From Streptacidiphilus rugosus AM-16 (GTDB lineage: Bacteria > Actinomycetota > Actinomycetes > Streptomycetales > Streptomycetaceae): a DNA stretch of 64,000 nt. Both the position numbers and the translations under genes were made by a program. Below the pieces are notes generated by a model. The model did not search any database, had not been told where the DNA came from, and worked only from the letters and a program-made list of their open reading frames with translations. This document shows, piece by piece, positions 26,676 through 35,713 of the stretch. Each line of letters starts with the position of its first letter. Position 1 is the first letter of the stretch. The stretch covers positions 5,580,001 through 5,644,000 of the forward strand of contig NZ_JQMJ01000004.1 in assembly GCF_000744655.1 (NCBI RefSeq). Reading direction: 5' to 3'.

Positions 26676-26768
26676 GGGTCACATTGTGCTATGCGGCACC
26701 ACCCCGAGGGGCGCGAGGCTCTGCCCGCCTGCGGCGCCTCAGCTCACAGCAGAGGCCCGGTTGCAGAC

Positions 26769-26807
26769 ACCTCAGGGGCGCCAGGCTCTGCCCCGCGCCC
26801 CTGAGGT
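26769..26807 (-). terminator. Terminator of the suf operon (repeat-family hairpin, copy 3)
   Basis: A 12-bp perfect stem (26769-26780 with 26796-26807, ACCTCAGGGGCG type) and a 15-nt loop lie 20 nt after the sufT stop codon. Together with the neighbouring GGGGCGCGAGGCTCTGCC at 26709-26725 it is a member of the dispersed repeat family. Confidence 0.7.
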
Positions 26808-26826
26808 GGTACGACCGGCCCTTGGA

Positions 26827-27207
26827 TCAGACGTTGAAGCCCAGCGCGCGCAGCTGGTCGCGGCCGTCGTCGGTGATCTTGTCCGGGCCCCACGGCGGCA
26901 TCCAGACCCAGTTGATCCGCAGGTCGGACACCAGACCGTCGGTCGCCGTTCGCGCCTGGTCCTCGATGACGTCGGTCAGCGGGCAGGCCGCCGAGGTCAG
27001 CGTCATGTCGATGGTGGCCACGTCGGACTCGTCCACGTGGACGCCGTAGATCAGGCCCAGGTTGACCACGTCGATGCCCAGCTCCGGGTCGACGACGTCC
27101 ATCAGGGCCTCCATGAGGTCCTCGACGGCGACGCTGCCCTTGCTGACCGACTCGAAGGTCGCGGACTCCTCCGCCACGGCGGGGGTGTCGGAAGTCGTCT
27201 CACTCAT
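26827..27207 (-). CDS. sufT: SufT/MIP18-type Fe-S assembly factor (DUF59)
   Basis: A 126-residue protein of the MIP18/DUF59 family, which helps mature or deliver Fe-S clusters. Conserved family segments are DLMEALMDVVDPELGIDVVNLGLIYG, TLTSAACPLTDVIED (with its conserved cysteine) and the terminal WGPDKITDDGRDQLRALGF. Its ATG overlaps the sufU stop by 4 nt (ATGA), and AAGGAGAGCGC precedes it, so translation is coupled. It is the last gene of the suf operon, followed by a hairpin. Confidence 0.92.
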   Translation of the reverse strand: MSETTSDTPAVAEESATFESVSKGSVAVEDLMEALMDVVDPELGIDVVNLGLIYGVHVDESDVATIDMTLTSAACPLTDVIEDQARTATDGLVSDLRINWVWMPPWGPDKITDDGRDQLRALGFNV

Positions 27208-27659
27208 GCGCTCTCCTTGACGGGCGCTTCGGCCAGGGCCTTCGCCGTGGCGTCCTTCCAGGCCATCCAGCTCAGCAGCGCGCACTTCACGCGCGCCGGG
27301 TACTTGGAGACGCCGGCGAACGCGACCGCGTCCTCCAGCACCTCCTCGTCGCCGGCCTGCTGGCCCTTCGACTGCATCAGCTCCAGGAAGGCCTCCTGGA
27401 TGCGCTGGGCCTCGCCCAGCTCCTTGCCGACGAGCAGTTCGTTCAGCACGGACGCGCTGGCCTGGCTGATCGAACAGCCCTGGCCCTCGTACGACACGTC
27501 CTTCAGCACACCGCCGTCGAGCTTCACGCGCAGCGTGATCTCGTCCCCGCAGGTGGGGTTGACGTGGTGCACCTCGGCGTCGCCGTCGCGCAGGCCGCGC
27601 CCGTGCGGGTGCTTGTAGTGGTCCAGGATGATGTCCTGGTACAGCGAGTCGAGCTTCAT
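27204..27659 (-). CDS. sufU: SufU-type sulfur-transfer zinc protein
   Basis: A 151-residue IscU-like protein that accepts persulfide sulfur from SufS. Zinc ligands are visible: Cys37 and Asp39 (PTCGDE), Cys62 (GQGCSISQAS) and Cys126 (RVKCALLSW). The GCSIS site and spacing distinguish SufU from scaffold IscU. It lies 21 nt downstream of sufS and overlaps sufT. Its job follows from context: it receives sulfur from SufS and passes it to the SufBCD scaffold. Confidence 0.95.
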   Translation of the reverse strand: MKLDSLYQDIILDHYKHPHGRGLRDGDAEVHHVNPTCGDEITLRVKLDGGVLKDVSYEGQGCSISQASASVLNELLVGKELGEAQRIQEAFLELMQSKGQQAGDEEVLEDAVAFAGVSKYPARVKCALLSWMAWKDATAKALAEAPVKESA

Positions 27660-27680
27660 CGCGCCGCCGCTCCCTTTCCG

Positions 27681-28937
27681 CTATCCGAAGAAAGCGCGGA
27701 CGTGGTGCAGCCCGTCGATGAGGGCGTCCACCTCCGCCTCGGTGGAGTACAGATAGAACGACGCCCGCGTGGTCGCCGGAATTCCGTAGCGCAGGCAGAC
27801 CGGACGCGCGCAGTGGTGGCCGACGCGCACGGCGATGCCCTGCTCGTCCAGCACCTGGCCCACGTCGTGCGGGTGGATGTCGCCCAGCGTGAAGGAGATC
27901 GCCGCCGCCCGCTCCTCGGCCGTCGTCGGGCCGATCACGCGCAGGTCGGGGACTTCCTGCAGCCTGTTCATGGCGTACTCGGTGATGCGGTGCTCGTGCG
28001 CCCAGACGGCGTCCATGCCGACGCCGTTCAGGTACTCGATCGCCGCGCCCAGACCGACCGCCTGCGCGATCGGCGGGGTGCCCGCCTCGAACTTGTGCGG
28101 CGCCGGCGCGTACGTCGACGACTGCATCGAGACGGTCTCGATCATCTCGCCGCCGCCCAGGAACGGCGGGAGGTCCTCCAGCAGCTCCTGGCGGCCCCAG
28201 AGCACGCCGATCCCGGTCGGGGCCAGCATCTTGTGGCCGGTGAAGGCGACGAAGTCGGCCTCCAGCGCCTGCACGTCCAGCGGCATGTGCGGGGCGGCCT
28301 GCGAGGCGTCGATGACGACCAGCGCGCCCACGTCCTGCGCACGCCGGACGATCGCCTCGGCCGGGTTGACCGTGCCCAGGATGTTGGAGACCAGGACGAA
28401 GGAGACGACCTTCGTCTTCTCGGTGATGATCTGGTCGATGTTGGACAGGTCGAGCCGGCCGTCGTCGGTCAGCCCGAACCACTTCAGCTTCGCGCCGGTG
28501 CGCTGCGCCAGCAGCTGCCACGGGACGATGTTGGAGTGGTGCTCCATCTCCGTGATCACGATCTCGGAGTCGGCGTCGACCTTGTACGGCTCCTCGGCCC
28601 AGCCGAGCATGTTCGCGACCAGGTTCAGCGACTCGGAGGCGTTCTTGGTGAAGACGACCTCGTCGCGGCTGGGCGCGTTGATGAACGAGGCGACCGCGTC
28701 ACGCGCGCCCTCGTACAGCGCCGTGGCCTCCTCGGCGAGCGTGTGCACGCCGCGGTGGACGTTCGCGTTGTGCAGCTCGTAGTAGGCCGTCAGCGCGTCG
28801 AGGACCTGCTTCGGCTTCTGCGAGGTGGCCGCGTTGTCCAGGTAGATGAGCGGCTTGCCGTTGGGCAGCACGCGGTGCAGGACCGGGAAGTCCTTGCGGA
28901 TCGCGTCCACGTCCAGAGTGGTCGAGGTAGGGATCAC
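27681..28937 (-). CDS. sufS: Cysteine desulfurase SufS
   Basis: A 418-residue PLP-dependent group II cysteine desulfurase supplying sulfur from L-cysteine. Catalytic features: His133 in EMEHHSN, the PLP Schiff-base Lys236 in FTGHKMLAPTG, and the persulfide-carrying Cys376 in RVGHHCARP. The N-terminal YLDNAATSQKP motif is typical. The GTG start overlaps the sufC stop (GTGA), so expression is coupled to the ATPase gene. SufU downstream is its partner. Confidence 0.96.
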   Translation of the reverse strand: MIPTSTTLDVDAIRKDFPVLHRVLPNGKPLIYLDNAATSQKPKQVLDALTAYYELHNANVHRGVHTLAEEATALYEGARDAVASFINAPSRDEVVFTKNASESLNLVANMLGWAEEPYKVDADSEIVITEMEHHSNIVPWQLLAQRTGAKLKWFGLTDDGRLDLSNIDQIITEKTKVVSFVLVSNILGTVNPAEAIVRRAQDVGALVVIDASQAAPHMPLDVQALEADFVAFTGHKMLAPTGIGVLWGRQELLEDLPPFLGGGEMIETVSMQSSTYAPAPHKFEAGTPPIAQAVGLGAAIEYLNGVGMDAVWAHEHRITEYAMNRLQEVPDLRVIGPTTAEERAAAISFTLGDIHPHDVGQVLDEQGIAVRVGHHCARPVCLRYGIPATTRASFYLYSTEAEVDALIDGLHHVRAFFG

Positions 28938-29698
28938 TCGGCTGCACCGCCCTTCACATACTGCTCGTAGCCGTTCTCCTCCAGCTCGTCGGCGAGCTCG
29001 GGGCCGCCGGACGCGACGATCTTGCCGTTGGCGAAGACGTGCACGAAGTCCGGCTTGATGTAGCGGAGGATGCGCGTGTAGTGGGTGATCAGCAGGGCAC
29101 CGACGGTGCCGGTCTCGCGCACGCGGTTGACGCCCTCGGAGACGACGCGCAGGGCGTCGACGTCCAGGCCGGAGTCGGTCTCGTCGAGGATCGCGATCTT
29201 CGGCTTGAGCAGCTCCATCTGGAGGATCTCGTGGCGCTTCTTCTCACCGCCGGAGAAGCCCTCGTTGACGTTGCGCTCGGCGAAGGCCGGGTCCATCTGG
29301 AGGTCGGACATGGCCTCCTTGACCTCCTTCACCCAGGTGCGCAGCTTGGGGGCCTCGCCGCGGATCGCGGTGGCGGAGGTGCGCAGGAAGTTGGAGACCG
29401 AGACGCCGGGGACCTCGACCGGGTACTGCATGGCCAGGAAGACGCCGGCGCGGGCGCGCTCGTCGACCGTCATGGCCAGCACGTCCTCGCCGTCCAGCAG
29501 CACCTCACCGCTGGTGATGGTGTACTTCGGGTGGCCGGCCAGCGAGTAGGCCAGGGTGGACTTGCCGGAGCCGTTCGGGCCCATGATCGCGTGCGTCTCG
29601 CCCTGCTTGACGACGAGGTCGACGCCCTTCAGGATCTCGCGCGCGCCGTTCTCGGCCTCGACGGAGACGTGCAGGTCGCGGATTTCAAGCGTTGCCAT
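28934..29698 (-). CDS. sufC: Fe-S assembly ATPase SufC
   Basis: A 254-residue ABC-type ATPase that drives the SufBC2D scaffold. Walker A is GPNGSGKST at 40-48, the signature is FSGGEKKR, Walker B is IAILDETDSGLD, and the H-loop follows in LLITHYTRIL. Although it looks like an ABC transporter subunit, it is soluble and lies among suf genes. The ATG at 29696-29698 has AGGAG upstream; the short gap to the Rieske gene is 4 nt. Its stop overlaps the sufS start. Confidence 0.96.
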   Translation of the reverse strand: MATLEIRDLHVSVEAENGAREILKGVDLVVKQGETHAIMGPNGSGKSTLAYSLAGHPKYTITSGEVLLDGEDVLAMTVDERARAGVFLAMQYPVEVPGVSVSNFLRTSATAIRGEAPKLRTWVKEVKEAMSDLQMDPAFAERNVNEGFSGGEKKRHEILQMELLKPKIAILDETDSGLDVDALRVVSEGVNRVRETGTVGALLITHYTRILRYIKPDFVHVFANGKIVASGGPELADELEENGYEQYVKGGAAE

Positions 29699-29702
29699 GG
29701 AC

Positions 29703-30029
29703 TCAGGACTCCTGGGTGACGGAGACGAGCACATCGTCCCCTTCGATCTTTACGGGGTACACGGGGACGGGCCGGGTGGCGGGAAGGCCCGAGGGCTTGC
29801 CGGTGCGCAGGTCGAAGCGCGAGCCGTGGAGCCAGCACTCGATGGTGCAGTCCTCGACCTCGCCCTCCGAGAGCGAGACGTTGGCGTGCGAGCAGATGTC
29901 GTTGATGGCGAAGACCTCGCCCTCGGTCGACACCACGGAGACGGCGACGCCGCCGACCTCGACCCGCTTGGGGGTGTCGGCCTCCAGCTCGCTCAGCGCC
30001 GCGACGCGCACGAATCCGTTGTCGCTCAT
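29703..30029 (-). CDS. Rieske-type [2Fe-2S] ferredoxin in the suf operon
   Basis: A 108-residue soluble Rieske domain of the non-heme-oxygenase ferredoxin type. The cluster ligands are Cys46 and His48 in CSHANVSL and Cys65 and His68 in CWLHGSRF, followed by a proline-loop-like segment (PVPVYPVKIEGDD). Its ATG overlaps the sufD stop (ATGA). In actinobacterial suf operons this protein stands between SufD and SufC and may deliver electrons for cluster assembly; that role is inference. Confidence 0.93.
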   Translation of the reverse strand: MSDNGFVRVAALSELEADTPKRVEVGGVAVSVVSTEGEVFAINDICSHANVSLSEGEVEDCTIECWLHGSRFDLRTGKPSGLPATRPVPVYPVKIEGDDVLVSVTQES

Positions 30030-31231
30030 CCGACCGTCGCCTCCAGCTCGGCGTCGATCTTCTCGATCAGGCGCTCCTGGAGCTCCGGCAGGCCGATCTG
30101 CTGGACCAGCTCGGCGAAGAAGCCGCGGACCACCAGGCGGCGCGCCTCGTCGGCGGGGATGCCACGCGACTGCAGGTAGAAGAGCTGCTCGTCGTCGAAG
30201 CGGCCGGTCGCGGAGGCGTGTCCGGCGCCGACGATCTCGCCGGTCTCGATCTCCAGGTTCGGGATCGAGTCGACCCGCGCGCCGTCGGTGAGCAGCAGGT
30301 TGCGGTTGAGCTCGTAGGTGTCGGTGCCCTCGGCCTCGGCGCGGATCAGCACGTCGCCGACCCAGACCGCGTGCGCGTCCTGGCCCTGGAGCGCGCCCTT
30401 GTAGGCGACGTTCGAGCGGCAGTGCGGCGTGTCGTGGTCGACGAAGAGGCGGTGCTCCAGGTGCTGGCCGGCGTCGGCGAAGTACAGGCCGTAGAGCTCG
30501 GCCTCGCCGCCGGTGCCGCCGTAGATCACCCGCGGGTGCAGGCGGACGACGTCGCCGCCGAAGGTGACGACGACGGACTTGAAGCTCGCGTCGCGGCCGA
30601 CCAGCGCGGTGTGCTGGGCGGCGTGGACGGCGGTGTCCTCCCAGTCCTGGACCGAGACGACCGTCAGCTTGGCGCCGTCGCCGATCAGGTACTCGACGTT
30701 GGCGGCGAGCACGGCGTCACCGGTGTGCTCGATCACCACGACGGCCTCGGCGAACGCGCCGACCTCGATCACCTGGTGGCCGTAGGCGACGCCGCCCTGG
30801 CCGTGGATGGTGATCCGGACCGGCTCGGTCAGCTGCGCGTCCTTCGGGATGGAGACCAGGCCGGCCTTGCCGAAGCTGCTGAACGCCTGCGCGGCGACGC
30901 GGTCGACCGGCTTGCCGGCGGCGCCCACGCGGGCGTCGTCACGCTCGACGGCGGTGACGAGGACGCCCTCGGGGGCGGTCACGTCGACCTTGATCGCACC
31001 GGAGGTGGCCTCGGCGGTGCCGTCGTGCAGGCCCCTGAGGCGGTGCAGCGGCGTGAAGCGCCAGTTCTCCTCGCGGCCGCCGGGGACGGGGAAGTCCGCG
31101 ACGTCGTAGGAGGCGACGGCCTCGGTGCGCGCGTCCGTCGGCTGGGCGGCGGCGAACTCGCCGGGCACACCGGCGACCTGGATCGAGCCGGAGGTGGTGG
31201 ACCCTCCGGGGGTGGTGGTGACGTCAGCCAT
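30026..31231 (-). CDS. sufD: Fe-S scaffold subunit SufD
   Basis: A 401-residue SufB/SufD-family protein with the right-handed beta-helix core and helical ends. The C-terminal LYFLQSRGIPADEARRLVVRGFFAELVQQIGLPELQERL is the conserved SufBD tail (LQ...RG...A...V.GF). Unlike SufB it lacks the extra cysteines. It pairs with SufB and SufC to form the scaffold; 60 bp separate it from sufB and its stop overlaps the Rieske gene. Confidence 0.94.
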   Translation of the reverse strand: MADVTTTPGGSTTSGSIQVAGVPGEFAAAQPTDARTEAVASYDVADFPVPGGREENWRFTPLHRLRGLHDGTAEATSGAIKVDVTAPEGVLVTAVERDDARVGAAGKPVDRVAAQAFSSFGKAGLVSIPKDAQLTEPVRITIHGQGGVAYGHQVIEVGAFAEAVVVIEHTGDAVLAANVEYLIGDGAKLTVVSVQDWEDTAVHAAQHTALVGRDASFKSVVVTFGGDVVRLHPRVIYGGTGGEAELYGLYFADAGQHLEHRLFVDHDTPHCRSNVAYKGALQGQDAHAVWVGDVLIRAEAEGTDTYELNRNLLLTDGARVDSIPNLEIETGEIVGAGHASATGRFDDEQLFYLQSRGIPADEARRLVVRGFFAELVQQIGLPELQERLIEKIDAELEATVG

Positions 31232-31291
31232 GGCTGTCGTGCTACTCGCTTTCTGGAAGGGAATTCTGGCAGCTGTGCGGGCGGTCGGACG

Positions 31292-32704
31292 TCAGCCGAC
31301 AGCGCCTTCCATCTGCAGCTCGATCAGCCGGTTGAGCTCCAGCGCGTACTCCATCGGCAGCTCCTTGGCGATCGGCTCCACGAAACCGCGGACGATCATC
31401 GCCATGGCCTCGAACTCGGTGAGTCCGCGGCTCATCAGGTAGAAGAGCTGGTCGTCGGAGACCTTGGAGACCGTCGCCTCGTGACCCATGGAGACGTCGT
31501 CCTCGCGGACGTCGACGTAGGGGTAGGTGTCGGAGCGGGAGATCGTGTCCACCAGCAGGGCGTCGCAGAGCACGTTGGACTTCGCGCCCTTGGAGCCCTC
31601 GCCGATCTCGATCAGGCCGCGGTAGCTGGTGCGGCCGCCGCCTCGCGCCACCGACTTGGAGACGATGTTGGAGGAGGTGTTCGGCGCCATGTGGACCATC
31701 TTGGCCCCGGCGTCCTGGTGCTGGCCCTCGCCCGCGAACGCGATGGAGAGCGTCTCGCCCTTGGCGTGCTCGCCCATCAGGTAGACGGCCGGGTACTTCA
31801 TGGTGACCTTGGAACCGATGTTGCCGTCGATCCACTCCATGGTCGCGCCCTCGTAGGCCACGGCGCGCTTGGTGACCAGGTTGTAGACGTTGTTCGACCA
31901 GTTCTGGATCGTCGTGTAGCGGCAGCGGCCGCCCTTCTTGACGATGATCTCGACGACGGCGCTGTGCAGCGAGTCCGAGGAGTAGATCGGGGCGGTGCAG
32001 CCCTCGACGTAGTGGACGTAGGCGTCCTCGTCGACGATGATCAGCGTCCGCTCGAACTGGCCCATGTTCTCGGTGTTGATCCGGAAGTAGGCCTGCAGCG
32101 GGATCTCGACGTGCACGCCCTTCGGCACGTAGATGAACGAGCCGCCGGACCAGACCGCGGAGTTCAGCGAGGCGAACTTGTTGTCGCCGACCGGGATGAC
32201 CGTGCCGAAGTACTCCTGGAAGAGCTCCGGGTGCTCCTTCAGCGCGGTGTCGGTGTCCAGGAAGATGACGCCCTGGGCCTCGAGCTCCTTGTTGATCTGG
32301 TGGTAGACCACCTCGGACTCGTACTGGGCGGCGACACCGGCGACCAGGCGCTGCTTCTCCGCCTCGGGGATGCCCAGCTTGTCGTAGGTGTTCTTGATGT
32401 CCTCGGGCAGGTCCTCCCAGGACTCGGCCGTCTTCTCGGTCGACCGGACGAAGTACTTGATGTTGTCGAAGTCGATGCCGGTGAGGTCGGAGCCCCAGGT
32501 CGGCATGGGCTTCTTGTCGAAGAGCTTCAGGCCCTTGAGACGCAGCTTGAGCATCCACTCGGGCTCGTTCTTCTTCGCCGAGATGTCGCGGACGACGTCC
32601 TCGTTCAGACCGCGCTTCGCCGCGGCGCCGGCCTCGTCGGAGTCGGACCAGCCGAACTCGTAGTTGCCGAGGCCCTCGAGCTCCGGGTGAGCGGTGGTGG
32701 TCAT
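31292..32704 (-). CDS. sufB: Fe-S scaffold subunit SufB
   Basis: A 470-residue scaffold protein of the SufBC2D complex. Family segments are [20 protein letters not shown], the [18 protein letters not shown] region, the [14 protein letters not shown] segment with the conserved cysteine, and the C-terminal [24 protein letters not shown]. The ATG at 32702-32704 has GGGAGGAAC upstream and overlaps the sufR stop (ATGA). Expression is therefore coupled to the regulator. Confidence 0.96.
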   Translation of the reverse strand: MTTTAHPELEGLGNYEFGWSDSDEAGAAAKRGLNEDVVRDISAKKNEPEWMLKLRLKGLKLFDKKPMPTWGSDLTGIDFDNIKYFVRSTEKTAESWEDLPEDIKNTYDKLGIPEAEKQRLVAGVAAQYESEVVYHQINKELEAQGVIFLDTDTALKEHPELFQEYFGTVIPVGDNKFASLNSAVWSGGSFIYVPKGVHVEIPLQAYFRINTENMGQFERTLIIVDEDAYVHYVEGCTAPIYSSDSLHSAVVEIIVKKGGRCRYTTIQNWSNNVYNLVTKRAVAYEGATMEWIDGNIGSKVTMKYPAVYLMGEHAKGETLSIAFAGEGQHQDAGAKMVHMAPNTSSNIVSKSVARGGGRTSYRGLIEIGEGSKGAKSNVLCDALLVDTISRSDTYPYVDVREDDVSMGHEATVSKVSDDQLFYLMSRGLTEFEAMAMIVRGFVEPIAKELPMEYALELNRLIELQMEGAVG

Positions 32705-33501
32705 GCGGGGTTCCTCCCGGATGCGGCGACGTCGTGAGTGGTGCGTGAGTCGGTCGAACGTGTGGTGGTCTCGGTGACGGGCGGTGCGGCCCGCGGCACG
32801 AAGGTGGTGCAGACACCGTCTCCGTGGGCGATGGTCGCCAGGCGCTGCACGTGGGTGCCCAGCAGCTGCGAGAAGACCTCGGTCTCGGCCTCGCAGAACT
32901 GGGGGAACTGCTCGGCGATGTGTGCCACCGGGCAGTGGTGCTGGCAGAGCTGCTCGCCGAGCGGGGCGCTGCGCACGGTGGCAGCGTAACCGTCCTCGCT
33001 GAGCGCTCCGGCCAGTGCCTGCGCCTTGGTCGGGGTGTCCGGGCACTCGTCCATCGAGCCGGCGTAGCGCTCGGCGTCGCGGGCGAGGCGGGCGCGGGCG
33101 AAGGCGGCCAGCGCCTCCTTGCCCTTCTCGCCGCCGCCGACGGACTCGGCCAGGAAGCTGAGCGCGTCGGCCGCGAGCTGGTCGTAGGCCTGGTAGAAGG
33201 TGCTTCGGCCGGAGTCGGTGAGCACGAACACCCGGGCGGGGCGGCCGCGGCCGCGGTGGCCGTAGACCTTCTGCTCCCGCGAGGTGACGAGGCCCGCGCC
33301 GGTCAGCGCGTCGAGCTGGCGGCGCACGGCGGCCTGGGTGATGCCGAGCCGCTCGGCCAGGTCGGCCGCGCTGGAGGGGCCGTGGTCCAGGATCGAGCGG
33401 GCGATCCGGTCGCGCGAGGAGGAGGCGTGGGCGTGCGTGGCGGAGGCAGTCGCGTCGACCGCCTCGCCGCCCGTCTCCAACATCTCGCGCATGTATTTCA
33501 C
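32701..33501 (-). CDS. sufR: Fe-S-responsive repressor SufR
   Basis: A regulator of about 266 residues. The N-terminal winged helix-turn-helix ([23 protein letters not shown]) is followed by the [19 protein letters not shown] wing. Three cysteines for cluster binding are at C186, C190 and C203 ([10 protein letters not shown] ... [12 protein letters not shown]), the pattern of SufR proteins that hold a [4Fe-4S] cluster and repress suf genes when clusters are plentiful. I take the GTG at 33499-33501 as start; ATG codons at 33492 and 33483 are alternatives. The operator sits directly at this start codon. Confidence 0.9.
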   Translation of the reverse strand: MKYMREMLETGGEAVDATASATHAHASSSRDRIARSILDHGPSSAADLAERLGITQAAVRRQLDALTGAGLVTSREQKVYGHRGRGRPARVFVLTDSGRSTFYQAYDQLAADALSFLAESVGGGEKGKEALAAFARARLARDAERYAGSMDECPDTPTKAQALAGALSEDGYAATVRSAPLGEQLCQHHCPVAHIAEQFPQFCEAETEVFSQLLGTHVQRLATIAHGDGVCTTFVPRAAPPVTETTTRSTDSRTTHDVAASGRNPA

Positions 33502-33514
33502 AACGCCATTGTTG
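33501..33514. promoter_or_regulatory. SufR operator CAAC-N6-GTTG
   Basis: The sequence is CAAC, six bases, then GTTG, exactly the inverted repeat recognised by SufR repressors in cyanobacteria and reported for streptomycetes. On the coding strand it overlaps the probable -10 region (17 nt downstream of TTGTTC at 33532-33537) and touches the sufR GTG, so bound SufR would block transcription of the operon. Confidence 0.8.
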
Positions 33515-33568
33515 CGTAATTCCTTCCGAGGGAACAAGCGCCGCTGGTCAGCGCCGGACGTGCGGTCC

Positions 33569-33587
33569 ATCACTAAGGGTTACCTAA
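33569..33587. promoter_or_regulatory. Possible DtxR/IdeR-type iron box (weak)
   Basis: The 19-mer matches the DmdR/IdeR consensus at about 12 of 19 positions, with a good right half (GGTTACCTAA). The left half is poor. It would add iron control to the suf promoter, but the match is marginal. Confidence 0.25.
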
Positions 33588-33805
33588 TCAGAGCGCCGCT
33601 CGCCCGCCCCGCGGCGGCCGGGACCGGTCTCCCCCAAGGCCGCGACCCAGGCCGTACGGCGGGCCCGGCGGCCCGCCACGGCGGACGGGCGGGGCTGGAC
33701 CGGGCGGGTGAATCCCGCGCCGCCGACGAGCTTCCTGCCCGCCAGGAACCGGGTCCGCCGCCCCCGTTGGCGGCGGCCGCGCCGCGGCTTCGTAGACTCG
33801 TCCGC
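33588..33805. other. Divergent promoter region between suf operon and ABC exporter genes
   Basis: No gene is seen. It is very GC-rich in the right part. The TAGACT box at 33793-33798 (7 nt before the ABC ATG) is the candidate -10 of the exporter operon and implies a leaderless message. Confidence 0.45.
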
Positions 33806-34750
33806 ATGCATGAGCACGCCGCCGCCGAGGAGACCCCCGCGGTATCGATCCGGGGCCTCGTCAAGCGCTACGGCGGCAAGACCGCCGTGGACGGCCTCGA
33901 CCTCACCGTTCGCCACGGCACGCTGACCGCCGTGCTCGGCCCCAACGGCGCGGGCAAGACCACGACCGTCGAGACCTGCGAGGGCTACCGCCGCCCCGAC
34001 GCCGGCACCGTCCGCGTCCTGGGCCTGGACCCGGTCGCCGAGGCCGCCGCGCTGCGCCCGCGGATCGGCGTGATGCTCCAGTCCGGCGGCATCTACCCGG
34101 GCGCCCGCGCGCTGGAGATGCTCAGGCACACGGCGAAGCTGCACGCCCACCCGCTCGACGTCGACGAGCTCGCCGAGCGGCTGGGCCTCGGCTCCTGCGG
34201 CCGCACCGTCTACCGCCGCCTCTCCGGCGGCCAGCAGCAGCGGCTCGCGCTGGCGATGGCCGTGGTCGGCCGCCCCGAGCTGGTCTTCCTCGACGAGCCC
34301 ACGGCCGGGCTCGACCCGCAGGCCCGCCGCGCCACCTGGGACCTGGTCCGCGACCTGCGCCGCGACGGCGTCAGCATCGTGCTCACCACCCACCACATGG
34401 ACGAGGCCGAACAGCTGGCCGACGACGTGGCCATCGTCGACGCCGGCCGGGTCATCGCGCAGGGCAGCCCGCAGGAGCTGTGCCGGGGCGGGGCGGGCAA
34501 CACGCTCCGCTTCCAGGGCCGCTCGGGCCTCGACCTCGGCACCCTGCTCAAGGCCCTGCCCGACGACTGCACCGCCGCCGAGCTGACGCCCGGCAGCTAC
34601 CTGGTCACCGGCGAGGTCGACCCGCAACTGCTGGCGACGGTGACCAGCTGGTGCGCGCAGTCCGGCGTCATGCCGGAGAACCTCGCGGTGGAGCGCCGAA
34701 CTCTCGAAGACGTCTTCCTCGACCTGACCGGAAGGGACCTGCGCGCGTGA
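33806..34750 (+). CDS. ABC exporter ATP-binding protein
   Basis: A 314-residue ATPase of the DrrA/Nod-type family. Walker A is GPNGAGKTT near 45-53, the signature is LSGGQQQRLALA, Walker B is LVFLDEPTAGLDP, and the H-loop is TTHHMDEAE. A C-terminal extension (YLVTGEVDPQLLATV ... LEDVFLDLTGRDL) is typical of this type. It pairs with the permease whose GTG overlaps its stop. In streptomycetes this pair lies between suf and ctaA; its substrate is unknown. TAGACT 7 nt upstream suggests leaderless translation. Confidence 0.93.
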   Translation: MHEHAAAEETPAVSIRGLVKRYGGKTAVDGLDLTVRHGTLTAVLGPNGAGKTTTVETCEGYRRPDAGTVRVLGLDPVAEAAALRPRIGVMLQSGGIYPGARALEMLRHTAKLHAHPLDVDELAERLGLGSCGRTVYRRLSGGQQQRLALAMAVVGRPELVFLDEPTAGLDPQARRATWDLVRDLRRDGVSIVLTTHHMDEAEQLADDVAIVDAGRVIAQGSPQELCRGGAGNTLRFQGRSGLDLGTLLKALPDDCTAAELTPGSYLVTGEVDPQLLATVTSWCAQSGVMPENLAVERRTLEDVFLDLTGRDLRA

Positions 34751-35526
34751 CGACCGTGGTGACCACCGACTACGCCCCGCAGCCGGGCGCGGCGCCCCTC
34801 GGCCGCATGCTGCGCGCCCAGACCGCCCTGGAGACCAGGCTGCTGCTGCGCAACGGCGAGCAACTGCTGCTCACCGTCGTCATCCCGAGCGTGCTGCTGG
34901 TTCTCTTCAGCGCGGTCGACATCGTCGCCGTGACCGGGCCCGGCAAGCGCGTCGACTTCCTCGCCCCGGGCCTGCTGGCGCTCGCCGTGATGTCGACGGC
35001 CTTCACCGGCCAGGCCATCGCGACGGGCTTCGAGCGCCGTTACGGCGTCCTCAAGCGGCTGGGCGCGAGCCCGCTGCCGCGCTGGGCGCTGATGACCGCG
35101 AAGACCGGCAGCGTCCTGGTCACCGAGGTCCTCCAGGTCGCCCTGCTGACCCTCATCGCCCTCGCCCTCGGCTGGCACCCGCACGGCAACCCGTTCGCCG
35201 TCCTGCTCCTCCTGGTCGCCGGCACCGCCGCCTTCTCCGGCCTCGGCCTGCTGATGGCCGGCACCCTCAAGGCGGAGGCGACCCTGGCCGCGGCCAACCT
35301 CGTCTTCATCCTGCTGCTGCTGGCCGGCGGCGTCATCGTCCCCCTCTCCAGGTTCCCCTCCGCCGTCCGCCCGGTCCTGGAAGCCCTCCCCATCAGCGCC
35401 CTCTCCGACGGCCTCCGCGCGGTCCTCCAGACCGGCGCCACCATGCCCTGGTCCGACCTCGGCATCCTCGCCGCCTGGGCCGTCGTGGGCCTGACCGCGG
35501 CGGCACGCTTCTTCCGCTGGGAGTAG
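34747..35526 (+). CDS. ABC-2 type exporter permease
   Basis: A 259-residue membrane protein with six predicted helices, beginning after an N-terminal cytoplasmic segment (LLTVVIPSVLLVLFSAVDI) and including the conserved ABC-2 loop GFERRYGVLKRLGASPLPRW between helices 2 and 3. It forms the transport channel for the preceding ATPase, to which it is coupled by a GTGA overlap. The function is probably export of a lipid, drug or heme-related compound given the neighbouring ctaA, but that is inference. Confidence 0.92.
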   Translation: MTTVVTTDYAPQPGAAPLGRMLRAQTALETRLLLRNGEQLLLTVVIPSVLLVLFSAVDIVAVTGPGKRVDFLAPGLLALAVMSTAFTGQAIATGFERRYGVLKRLGASPLPRWALMTAKTGSVLVTEVLQVALLTLIALALGWHPHGNPFAVLLLLVAGTAAFSGLGLLMAGTLKAEATLAAANLVFILLLLAGGVIVPLSRFPSAVRPVLEALPISALSDGLRAVLQTGATMPWSDLGILAAWAVVGLTAAARFFRWE

Positions 35527-35713
35527 CAACCTCGGGCCGGTCACGAAAAGTGCAGCAGGCTGCCGCGCAGGTGAGCGGCGCAGACTGTCGGCCGGCAGGC
35601 CGCAGCCCGACCGCCCCGGCCTGCGGCCCTCGCCGCGGCGGCGGCCCGGCTCCCGAGTGAGATGGGCCCCATCACGGCCCCCCGGTCCGGAGGGCGGGAG
35701 GGCGCGAACTACC

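Noticed and set aside
30218-32737. Open frame of 839 codons opposite sufD/sufB
   Set aside because: Composition is Val/Gly/Asp/Leu repeats with no family features; the opposite strand encodes the unmistakable SufB and SufD.
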